From Nostoc sp. NMS4 (GTDB lineage: Bacteria; Cyanobacteriota; Cyanobacteriia; Cyanobacteriales; Nostocaceae), in assembly GCF_017115095.1 (NCBI RefSeq), contig NZ_JABXKI010000165.1:1-64000 (forward strand): a stretch of DNA of 64,000 nucleotides, given 5' to 3'. Position numbers and translations under genes: made by a program. Below the pieces are notes generated by a model. That model was not told the DNA's origin. It saw only the letters and a list, made by a program, of their open reading frames with translations, and ran no database searches. This document shows, in pieces, positions 36,315-44,214 of the stretch (position 1 is the first letter of the stretch; the number at the start of each line of letters is the position of its first letter).

Positions 36315-37053
36315 ATTCGGCTTGATTGCATTACCACTAGACAATCCTAATGTTTTGCCCTGGGGTTCAGTTAACGAGATCGCTTGTAGTCCGGCACTGA
36401 TTGTCGCCCCCCATCCTGATGACGAGACATTAGGTTGTGGGGGGGCGATCGCTCTGTTACGGTCTTTAAATTGTCATGTGCAAGTGTTAGTCATCAGTGA
36501 TGGTACTCTTTCACACCCTCGTTCCCAGAAATATCCACCAGATAAACTGCGAACTCTGCGGGAAGCGGAAACGCTATCAGCATTAAAATTACTGGGTGTA
36601 GAGGTTAATGATGTCACCTTCTGTAGAATGCAGGATGGGTCAATACCAACACAGTATCAAACTGCAATAGCTAGTTGTCGTGCTTACATCACAGAAATCG
36701 CCCCACAAATTATCTTTTTACCCTGGCGATATGATCCTCATGCAGACCACCGAGGGACGTGGAAGTTAATTCACACAGTGCTGGATGACTTGCCCTTATC
36801 CCCCCGATTGATTGAGTATCCGATTTGGGATTGGGACTGTGACCAACGAAAGAGTCTGCCAGGATCTCTTGAGGTGACAACCTGGCGGTTGAATATTAGC
36901 ACAGTGGTGGAGTTAAAACAGCAAGCGATCGCTGCTTATCGTTCCCAAACTACAGACTTAATTGATGATGATCCAGAAGGCTTTCGCCTAACTCCCGAAA
37001 TGTTAGCAAACTTTACTCATCCTTGGGAAGTTTATATAGAGGAAAACCGATGA
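36304..37053 (+). CDS. PIG-L family (LmbE-like) deacetylase
   Basis: A zinc-dependent N-deacetylase acting on N-acetylglucosaminyl-type or related compounds. The metal motif is APHPDDETLGCGG at about residue 35-45, and the third ligand region DPHADHRGTW follows. The start at 36304 (ATGATG) overlaps the dehydrogenase stop; the track's earlier start lies inside that gene. It ends in ATGA, overlapping the next start, so translation is coupled. The 249 residues are normal. It is part of the acyl-CoA dehydrogenase/PIG-L/methyltransferase/GT2 set. Confidence 0.92.
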   Translation: MMNEFGLIALPLDNPNVLPWGSVNEIACSPALIVAPHPDDETLGCGGAIALLRSLNCHVQVLVISDGTLSHPRSQKYPPDKLRTLREAETLSALKLLGVEVNDVTFCRMQDGSIPTQYQTAIASCRAYITEIAPQIIFLPWRYDPHADHRGTWKLIHTVLDDLPLSPRLIEYPIWDWDCDQRKSLPGSLEVTTWRLNISTVVELKQQAIAAYRSQTTDLIDDDPEGFRLTPEMLANFTHPWEVYIEENR

Positions 37054-37640
37054 ACCCGTTACAATCTAATTCGCTACCACCTAGCTACTTTGATAAACTC
37101 TACAGCGAAAATCCTGACCCGTGGAAGTTTGAGACAAGTGTTTACGAAGCTAACAAATATGCTGCCACAATCGCAGCTTTACCCAAAGAGCGCTATCGGT
37201 CTGCCTTTGAAATCGGTGGTTCCATTGGCGTTTTGACTGAAAAACTGCAAGAACGTTGTGACTCACTACTCTCAGTTGATGTATCAGAACTGGCGCAGGA
37301 TAGAGCAAAAGAGCGCTGTCAGCATCTCTCCAATATCAAGTTCCAGATTATGCGTGTCCCAGAGCAATATCCTGATGAGATGTTTGATTTGACCCTAGTC
37401 TCGGAAGTTGGCTATTACTGGTGCTGGGAAGACCTGAAAAAATCCCAAGAGTACATTTTGGAACACCTGGAACCTGGAGGACATCTACTTTTAGTTCATT
37501 GGACACTCTATGCTCGTGATTATCCATTGAGTGGGGATGAAGTTCATGACTCGTTTTTTGAATTGACCCCAAATAAACTGCGGCATTTAAAAGGTCAACG
37601 GGATGAAGAATATCGACTTGATTTATTCGAGCGAGTGTAA
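37050..37640 (+). CDS. Class I SAM-dependent methyltransferase, NodS-like
   Basis: A 196-residue methyltransferase. The start (SYFDKLYSENPDPWKFETSV) is characteristic of the NodS branch, whose founding member N-methylates a deacetylated chitooligosaccharide. The SAM loop is FEIGGSIGVLTE; motif II region is SVDVSE. The ATG at 37050 follows GAGG and overlaps the PIG-L stop (ATGA). Deacetylation followed by N-methylation of an amino sugar is a reasonable guess from the pairing; the actual substrate is unknown. Confidence 0.9.
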   Translation: MNPLQSNSLPPSYFDKLYSENPDPWKFETSVYEANKYAATIAALPKERYRSAFEIGGSIGVLTEKLQERCDSLLSVDVSELAQDRAKERCQHLSNIKFQIMRVPEQYPDEMFDLTLVSEVGYYWCWEDLKKSQEYILEHLEPGGHLLLVHWTLYARDYPLSGDEVHDSFFELTPNKLRHLKGQRDEEYRLDLFERV

Positions 37641-37756
37641 ACTACCCGATGCTGACGCTATCGCGTACAACGTGGGCTTTCAGTAGCCCTCCAGTTGTCT
37701 GGCAAGATAACCAGGAACGAATGGCACTAAGAAAAGCCTAAAGGCTTGTGTAGCCT

Positions 37757-37782
37757 CGTTCCCAGCGTGTAGGCTGGGAACG
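37757..37782. terminator. Hairpin between convergent genes
   Basis: CGTTCCCAGC-GTGTAG-GCTGGGAACG forms a 10-bp stem. A second GC-rich inverted pair (AGGCTCTGCCTC / GAGGCGGAGCCTC) follows. These hairpins recur in Nostocales spacers and here could stop transcription from both sides. There is no clear T-run. Confidence 0.55.
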
Positions 37783-37869
37783 GATTCCCAGAGGCTCTGC
37801 CTCTGCTCAAGAAAGAGGAGGCGGAGCCTCCAGGCTGGGAAGCAGTTAGGGTAAGGGCTGTATGTTAAC

Positions 37870-39201
37870 TTAGTGCCATTCGATCAAGGGTTTAAGACCC
37901 CCATTTTCTAGGCTTTTCGTAGGGTAAAGCTCTTTACGTGGTTCCAAATCATCCGGGGTCGAATTTCTTTGGAGTTTGCTCCGACTGAGCCGTAAACTCT
38001 CAAGACACAAGCGCAAGTCTCCAATTGCTTGTTCAATTTCCACAAATTTCCAGCGCGAAGCCCAAATTTGTTCTGACTGCTGGCGTTCTTCGACTTGTTC
38101 AAACAAGTGACCAAAGGTATAAGGTTGGGTCAATTTTTCTATAAGCCATTGGACTGAAACTCCCAGCATCTCTGCCAAGGATACGACGCTCTTATGATCT
38201 GGCTGATACCCATCAAGAACGCACCACCACATCACTCGTAATTGGCGGCGGGCAACAAAACGAGTTTCGATCGCCCCTGCTGGCTCGACTACAAATGATT
38301 GCTGTTGCCGTCCCATTTCTATCCATTCATTCAGCTGATTTGCTAAACCAACATTGGTACGTCCAAATTGTCTTGCCGAAGTTACTACTCGCACTAGAGA
38401 ACTGTGGCGAAAACGGGCATTTACCCGTACCAAAGCACGGTAAAAAGCTACATCTTCAGGAGTCCGCACTGGTGGTAAGCCTCCAGCCAGTGCATACATT
38501 TCTGCTGTTACTGCTAAACTTGCTCCATAGTGTTGATAATGTCCGGGAAATCTGTCATAGGGGTCGGGATCGAGATAAGTTTCTAACTCGGTAATTAAAT
38601 AGCGGTAGCCGACTTCATGCAGATAGCAAGCTCTGGCGTAAGGGTGTAGATCCGCACGGCCAGAGCGCTCAACAAGAATTCGCCCACCTACAGCATCAGC
38701 ACCACAGTTAATTTCATACAGATTAGCAGCAATCCAACTTGGGCTTACCTGCGAGTCTCCATCAGTTGAAGCAATTACCCCCCTTGTGCGTCCTAAGCTA
38801 CACAAACGGCGGTAGGCTTCATCCATTAAAATCTGACGCACTCGACCAATATAGGCTTGTTCAGGAGGCAGAGTTTTTTCCACTACATGCAGTGCTATAT
38901 CTGGATGTTGTCCTGCGAAACTCCGGGCTATAGCTGCTGAATCATCGGTACAATTATTTGCCAACAAAATTATTTCGTAGCGTCTGGGATCTAAAAGCTG
39001 TCCTTGTAGATCAACTTGATTTATCAAGGCAGTAAGGGTTGCTGCCAACGTCTGAGCTTCATTGCGAACTGGAACGATTACACAAACTTCACAATGCGGT
39101 GACGGTGGTATTTGGACTAAAGTTTGAGAAAATTCTTTACCCTGCTGTACAGATGGAAAGTCAGCAACGGAGAGCAAGCGTTTACTTTCCATAAAAACCA
39201 T
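37870..39201 (-). CDS. Glycosyltransferase family 2
   Basis: A nucleotide-sugar-dependent GT-A enzyme. The fold begins at VCVIVPVRNEAQTLAATL; the donor Asp lies in LLANNCTDDS and the metal motif is STDGDSQV. The C-terminal ~150 residues are helical and do not match a known domain. The start at 39201 (MVFMESKRLL) follows GGAGATGG; the track start 36 bases upstream has only a weak site. It faces the dehydrogenase/PIG-L/methyltransferase operon. In many bacteria these four functions are clustered, so they likely build one glycan or glycolipid. Confidence 0.88.
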   Translation of the reverse strand: MVFMESKRLLSVADFPSVQQGKEFSQTLVQIPPSPHCEVCVIVPVRNEAQTLAATLTALINQVDLQGQLLDPRRYEIILLANNCTDDSAAIARSFAGQHPDIALHVVEKTLPPEQAYIGRVRQILMDEAYRRLCSLGRTRGVIASTDGDSQVSPSWIAANLYEINCGADAVGGRILVERSGRADLHPYARACYLHEVGYRYLITELETYLDPDPYDRFPGHYQHYGASLAVTAEMYALAGGLPPVRTPEDVAFYRALVRVNARFRHSSLVRVVTSARQFGRTNVGLANQLNEWIEMGRQQQSFVVEPAGAIETRFVARRQLRVMWWCVLDGYQPDHKSVVSLAEMLGVSVQWLIEKLTQPYTFGHLFEQVEERQQSEQIWASRWKFVEIEQAIGDLRLCLESLRLSRSKLQRNSTPDDLEPRKELYPTKSLENGGLKPLIEWH

Positions 39202-39571
39202 TTTTCCATCTCCAGGAGCAGCTACACAAGATTTCATCCACGATCAGAAATTATTAATATTTGTAACTCTATTTTGGATATTCTCTCATTTGTTTTGGCT
39301 CTACCTACAGTATGATTAGTGTTGATTAAAACTCTCCAAACATCAGCTATCAAAAACTCAAGTCTGTCTACTCTCATTAAAAGCTTTACTAATCAAGGAA
39401 TATTCTTTATATATTTTTGCTAACGTCAAATTTCAGACTAGAAAATCATACTTAAATCATCTATCTTAGTTAATTTTTTTACTAATAATCAGTCTTAAGA
39501 ATGAGATAAATAATATGACATATTATTAAGATTTATATTTTAATAGTAACTAATCAGACCAAAGCAGATTT
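39202..39571. other. AT-rich divergent promoter region
   Basis: About 370 AT-rich bases between the divergent GT2 and MFS genes. No gene or clear repeat is seen. Promoters for both genes should lie here; I could not assign boxes reliably. Confidence 0.4.
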
Positions 39572-40950
39572 ATGCAAAAACTTAAACGTAAGATTAATAA
39601 CCTGCTTTTTGGTCGTTATAAACATTCCTTGAGTAATTCTAAAACCACATCTGTTCGTAGTTTGGATCGGCTCAACCTTTCTTTGGGCGATGTGCGAGAT
39701 GTTTTTGAACCTTACTTGGCAATTTTCTTAGCATCAGATCGTCATTGGAATCCAGCCCAAGTAGGTATTGCTCTATCGACCACTAGCATTGCTGGAATTC
39801 TGGCACAAACACCAACGGGGGCGCTAGTTGATGCCTCACGTCATAAACGGTTAATGATTGCAACAGCTACTCTAGCTGTTGCAATTAGCTATATGGTGAT
39901 TGTCAACTTTTCGGCTTTGCCTGCTGTGGTGGCAGCTCAGGCTGTCATTGGTATATCAGCAGTAATCGTTGTCCCAACAGTTTCAGCTATCTCGCTGGGA
40001 GTGGTAGGAAAAGACCGTTTAAACAAGCGGGTAGGGCGCAACGAAGTATTTAACCATACAGGCAACGTGTGTGCAGCAATTGTTGCTGGTTTGTTAGGAC
40101 AATTTGCTGGACGAATTTGGATTTTTTACTTTTTAGTAGTTTTGTGTGTTGTTACCATTTTTTCAGTCTTTCAGATTCGCAATCAAGATATTGACAATAC
40201 AAAGGCTCGCGGTGATGAGCCAGAAAATGACAATAAAGAACGTGCTACGGTTAAGGATTTGTTGGGTAATCGCACGTTGATCATCTTTGCTTTGTCTGTA
40301 GTTATGTTCTATCTGGCGAATGGGGCGCTACTACCTTTAGTTAGTCAAGAGTTAACCGCAGGACAGCAAAACACTCCCTCACTCTACATTTCTGCTGCCA
40401 TTGTGGTGACACAGTTAACGATGATTCCCGTAGCTGGTTGGGCAGGAACGGCCGCCAACCGTTGGGGCAGAAAACCATTACTACTAATTGCTTTTACTGC
40501 TGTTTTAGTTCGGACTGGGCTTTATACTAAGCTAATCGTCATTCATTTTTCCAGAATGATTCGCTTGTAGTAAGGGCTTCAGCCCTGCTTTTATGCAACT
40601 TAAATGCCGATTAGCTTATAAGCCACAACCCTTGGTTTTTAGTTTCAGTACAAGTGTTAGACGGCATTGCATCGGGTATTTTTACAGTACTAGTTGTAAT
40701 TATTGTTGCAGATTTAACCCAAGGAACCGGGCGATTTAATCTGGCACAAGGAGCAATCAATACGATGATTGGCATCGGTGCTGCTATTAGCAACCTAGCA
40801 AGCGGTTTTTTGGTCAAAGCAGCAGGTTATAAAGTTGGTTTTATCACATTAGGCGTTATCGCTGCGATCGGACTTCTTTGGTTGTGGCTGAAAATGCCGG
40901 AAACGAAAGAATCACAATCGCAAGATACGACCAAAACAGAACACAACTAG
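39572..40950 (+). pseudogene. MFS transporter gene split by a ~90-bp insertion
   Basis: The first part (332 codons) has MFS helices and the cytoplasmic loop DASRHKR in GALVDASRHKRLM. It continues to RTGLYT, then enters the inserted element and stops. The second part (from about 40618) restarts in another frame as SHNPWFLVSVQVLDGI and completes the remaining helices to the charged tail KMPETKESQSQ. Removing about 89-92 bases restores one 12-helix transporter of about 430 residues. As it stands, it should be inactive unless the two halves assemble. The substrate is unknown; the GT2 is divergent to it. Confidence 0.87.
40527..40618. mobile_element. MITE (~90 bp) inserted in the MFS gene
   Basis: The ends are inverted: TAAGCTAATCGTCATTCA on the left and the reverse complement of TAAGCTAATCGGCATTTA on the right. 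An inner GGGCTTCAGCCC palindrome is present. A relative occurs at 55729-55826. The exact border cannot be fixed by sequence alone; the reading frame of the host gene requires loss of 89 or 92 bases to restore it. Confidence 0.75.
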
Positions 40951-40952
40951 AC

Positions 40953-41415
40953 CTAATAAGCAATCAGCCCTTCCCCTAAAGCTTCAATTTTGGTTGCCAC
41001 TATAGAGTTACCAATGAGTTTCATTGATGCGCTTTTGCCAGTATCACCCAGGTAATGGATCGTTTCGCTTACCGCTTTCATACAACGAGTTATTTATTGC
41101 ACTGTTGCATTGTGGATTTGTTGGATTAACCTCTTGTTTACTAGCTGTATCGTCACTTTTGCTGTCTCCAAACAAGGTTGTACTCTCTCTCAACTGCTGG
41201 CAGCTTTGCCTGCAAGGATGACAGATACGGTTTAGCAAAATCCTCAACCCCTGCAACTGCAAAATGCTTGAAACCCTTGATTTATCGTTACAATAGTATT
41301 AGTAGTTAATAACCCCCAGAGGGTTAGTCTGAGCGCTATTGAGCTTACTCGTCGTCAGAAGATTCCTTATCTTCTTCGTCATCCTTGTCAAAATTTGTAT
41401 TGCTGAGGGGGACTT
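40953..41415. other. Spacer holding several gene relics
   Basis: Minus-strand short frames end here: LIGNSIVATKIEALGEG to a TAG at 40953 (resembling the GNS motif near the end of C5 DNA methyltransferases, uncertain), the NERQ-protein tail at 41155-41264 and an acidic tail FDKDDEEDKESSDDE near 41350. All lack their 5' portions. The region looks like a junction where genes have been cut repeatedly. Confidence 0.45.
41155..41264 (-). pseudogene. C-terminal relic of a NERQ-motif plasmid protein
   Basis: Reads FAKPYLSSLQAKLPAVERE and VWRQQK to a stop, matching the end of the complete gene at 41826-42767 (AKPYLSSLQAKLLAAVERE...EWRQQK). The DNA is also closely similar. It is a duplicated 3' end about 570 bases from the intact copy. 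Confidence 0.8.
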
Positions 41416-41787
41416 ATGGGTGAATCGAAACGCCGAAAGGCAATATTAGGCAATCACTATGGTTTGCCTAATATTTTCAATGAAGTCCAATCAATGTGGA
41501 CGCAGATTAATTTCTCAATCAAGCGAGTCAAAGATTCTGATAGTGGATGTTTACTTGTTCAGTGTTCTAACAACGACCGAGGATTCCATCAAGACACTAT
41601 TGCCCAACTTCAAAAAGAAATAGAAGATTGGAAATGTGATTTGGATATTCCTATCTTGATCCAAGTTCTTCCGAGGGGAGTTAAAAATTCAGAAATTAAA
41701 CTTTTTGATGGGTTCGTTACCCTTTGGTGCAATTGTCCAGAATTTGAATTGTGGCGAGAAATATTTGAAAGTGAACTCGTTAAGTAA
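41416..41787 (+). CDS. Unknown protein with MGESKRRK N-terminus (123 aa)
   Basis: The start MGESKRRKAILGNHYG is a short motif known from the N-terminus of several cyanobacterial proteins of unknown role. The remaining ~100 residues form an alpha/beta-like domain with conserved-looking Trp and Cys (VTLWCNCPEFELW). GAGGGGG lies 8 bases before the ATG. It faces the NERQ-motif gene, its stop lying 38 bases from that gene's stop. Confidence 0.65.
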   Translation: MGESKRRKAILGNHYGLPNIFNEVQSMWTQINFSIKRVKDSDSGCLLVQCSNNDRGFHQDTIAQLQKEIEDWKCDLDIPILIQVLPRGVKNSEIKLFDGFVTLWCNCPEFELWREIFESELVK

Positions 41788-41825
41788 ACTTTGTTGCATT
41801 AAATTATTGTTTCCTCGCTGCACCA

Positions 41826-42767
41826 TCATTTCTGTTGCCTCCACTCGATTTTGTACTCCCGTTCCACAGCAGCCAGCAGCTTTGCCTGCAAGGATGACAG
41901 ATACGGTTTAGCTTGTTTCCCCAACCCCTGCAACAGCCAATCCACAGCTTCTTCACGGCTGGCCACTTGATGCAACTGCCGTAACCTCACACATAGCTGC
42001 TGCATGAATTGGCAATCTTCATCAAGCAATTCCAGTGATTTCAGGTGTTCAATCTTCACGGTATAATCGCCGTCCCATGTCTGGACTGTACAACTATATT
42101 CGCCAACATGAGTTACCACGCCCCAATAACCCGCTTTACCCCTTAAGTCTGGGTCATCTTTAGGCAGAAGAATGCATATTTCACCAATATGGTAAGGATT
42201 GGGTACTTTCGTCCTTTCACGTATCCTATCCACAACATCTTTCACTATGCGACCGGATGGAATCTTATTGCCAGCTTGCTCTACTGCCTGCTGCCAGACA
42301 TCCGCTTGCACAGCCGGTTCCAACTCTGCTTTCGCCAAAAACCGCAATTGTCGTTCGTTGGTCGGCATTGGAATTTGCCGACCATTGGTCGGCAAAAACT
42401 TTTGAAGATTCTCATAAACCACAGTTGCCGAAATCTTCAAGTACGCCGCGTCACGACTATAATTGAAGCGTTCGCGGCAATACTCCTCGAAAGTCCGGTG
42501 CGTGGAACGGTACAGCCGTCTGTCCCGCAACTCCATCAGCGCCTGACCTGCTGACAAAAATGCCCTTTCTACCTGACGTTCCAATTGCAAGCGTAAGCTT
42601 TGTTCTTCCTCGGTCAACTCTCTTATTTCAACAGCAGTCACCGTAATCGTTGCTGAGGCTAGGTTGTCTTGGCCAGAAGTATTTTCGGGAGCAGAGTCGG
42701 TTGCTGGCTTTGGTTCACCAGATGCCAGAGGGATAACTTTCTTGCGTCTAGATGGTGGTTTGTTCAT
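41826..42767 (-). CDS. NERQ-motif plasmid maintenance protein (ParB-like DNA-binding N-terminus)
   Basis: 313 residues from ATG 42767, which has GAGGTGG before it; the longer track start adds an implausible N-terminus. The first part is disordered and basic. A helical DNA-binding-like region follows with TFEEYCRERFNYSRDAAYLKI and PTNERQLRFLAKAELEP. A beta-rich SH3/KOW-like domain (GYWGVVTHVGEYSCTVQTWDG) precedes a helical tail. The same order (FEKYC, NERQ, beta domain) occurs in the protein at 54310, next to the replication gene. I infer a plasmid partition or copy-control role. A 19-bp palindrome lies inside the NERQ-coding part. Confidence 0.75.
   Translation of the reverse strand: MNKPPSRRKKVIPLASGEPKPATDSAPENTSGQDNLASATITVTAVEIRELTEEEQSLRLQLERQVERAFLSAGQALMELRDRRLYRSTHRTFEEYCRERFNYSRDAAYLKISATVVYENLQKFLPTNGRQIPMPTNERQLRFLAKAELEPAVQADVWQQAVEQAGNKIPSGRIVKDVVDRIRERTKVPNPYHIGEICILLPKDDPDLRGKAGYWGVVTHVGEYSCTVQTWDGDYTVKIEHLKSLELLDEDCQFMQQLCVRLRQLHQVASREEAVDWLLQGLGKQAKPYLSSLQAKLLAAVEREYKIEWRQQK
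42388..42406. repeat. Intragenic palindrome TGCCGACCATTGGTCGGCA
   Basis: A perfect 9-bp-arm palindrome around one base, with a partial third copy GTTGGTCGGCATTGG at about 42358. It lies in the codons just before the NERQ motif. The CCATTGG core recurs in the doubled GGAACCATTGGTTCC inside the related gene at 54757-54804. Confidence 0.7.
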
Positions 42768-43126
42768 TGCCCCACCTCTAGGCTGACAGCAGTCGAACAA
42801 ATATTGAATTGTGTGATCATGAAATATAGTGTTTTTATTTATGCCCCCATCCTTTAAACAGGTTGGGGTTTTCATTGCTTTTTATATTTTGCACCGATGG
42901 AAGAATACTTTGACGAAAATCAGTCCAATACCACAGTTAACAAGAAAGACTTCAGTTGTCAGGAGCCTGAATTCAATTCTGATTTCTGACTTCTGCCAAC
43001 TGAATTCAATTTCAGCTTATTCTAGAAAATACCCTCTTCAGCACATGGGTAAAACAACGGCTAATGATTGATTATTTAACAGCGAGTATTACATTTGGGG
43101 TAACTATATAAATCTCATCTAGGTTG

Positions 43127-43154
43127 AAACCCGTAGTTTTTCCGTATCGGGTTT
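43127..43154. terminator. Hairpin downstream of the methyltransferase gene
   Basis: AAACCCG and CGGGTTT are inverted around 14 bases, extended outward by TCTCATC/GAGATGA. It lies about 60 bases past the stop of the minus-strand methyltransferase. It probably ends that transcript. Confidence 0.55.
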
Positions 43155-43211
43155 GAGATGAGTTGTAACCCACACTCGATATTGAGTTTTATTTAGAATG
43201 AAAGGGCTTAT

Positions 43212-43991
43212 TTAAATTTTTTGAGCAAAGAAAAGAACCGATAAATAGGGTTTAGTAACATATCCACCGTGAGCATTTAATATCTGTATAATAGCATCAG
43301 AAAAATCCTGCTTTTCAGTTTCAGTAAATTCTTGATAAGCAGTTTGAGTTTTCAGAAGACCTAGATATCGCTCTGCATCATAATCAATAGACCAAGGATA
43401 TTGTTTGACCACTAGGTTTTTGAAACAAAAACTATTTAATATCCAGTTTTCTCTTTTTTTTATTAGTGATTCAACTGAGGATGGTTTAGCATTAGATATT
43501 GTTGTAGATACATATTTTTTAAACGTTTCTTTGAGCGCCTGAAATATTGAAGTATCGGGTAAAATAGAGAAATTCCAAAAAAACGCAATATAACCTTTTT
43601 CTTTTAAAGCTTGTGCAACTTTTGGATACCCTTTTTCACGATTTACCCAATGAAAGGCTTGAGCAGATATTGCTAAATCAAAGGCTTTTGGGCGTAAGTT
43701 CCAATCCTCTAAAGTCACTGTCTCAAATGTCACCTTTGGATATAAACGCATATTTTGAGATGCTATTGCAATCAGTCTTTCACCTGGCTCTAAACAGGAG
43801 ATAGCATAGCCCTTTTCAGCAAATGGAACAGTTCCCTTACCTGTCCCTGTTCCAATATCTAAAATTGAAGCTGAATCTGGAAGATTAGCCATCTCAATTA
43901 CATCTTCAATCAATTGAGATGGATAGCTAGGGCGTGCTGCATCATAGATTTCTGCAACTTCATTAAAGGACTCACTACGTTTTCTGTTCAT
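43212..43991 (-). CDS. Class I SAM-dependent methyltransferase
   Basis: A 259-residue methyltransferase from ATG 43991 (the track's TTG 15 bases earlier is less likely). It opens FNEVAEIYDAARPSYP, the standard start of UbiE/TRM9-like small-molecule methyltransferases. The SAM loop is ILDIGTGTGKGTVPFAEKG; the acidic end of strand 2 is CLEPGE; AISAQAFHWV marks motif post-I. It stands alone; the substrate is unknown. It is divergent from the FHA gene at 44215. Confidence 0.9.
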   Translation of the reverse strand: MNRKRSESFNEVAEIYDAARPSYPSQLIEDVIEMANLPDSASILDIGTGTGKGTVPFAEKGYAISCLEPGERLIAIASQNMRLYPKVTFETVTLEDWNLRPKAFDLAISAQAFHWVNREKGYPKVAQALKEKGYIAFFWNFSILPDTSIFQALKETFKKYVSTTISNAKPSSVESLIKKRENWILNSFCFKNLVVKQYPWSIDYDAERYLGLLKTQTAYQEFTETEKQDFSDAIIQILNAHGGYVTKPYLSVLFFAQKI

Positions 43992-44214
43992 CACTGATAA
44001 ATCCACAAACGTATTTTACTCCCGATCACTTTCGCTCGGATTTTAGAAAATATTAACAGTTTTACCACTAGAGAAAAAGCCTCTGTCTCCAATCCAATTT
44101 GACAAGACGCTACCGCTACTATTAATCTGTATGATTGGTAATCATTCGGGTGCAGGGTGCAAGTCTGTACTAAAAATAATTCAGAAACCAACCGAGAAAC
44201 TTTTACTATGATTT

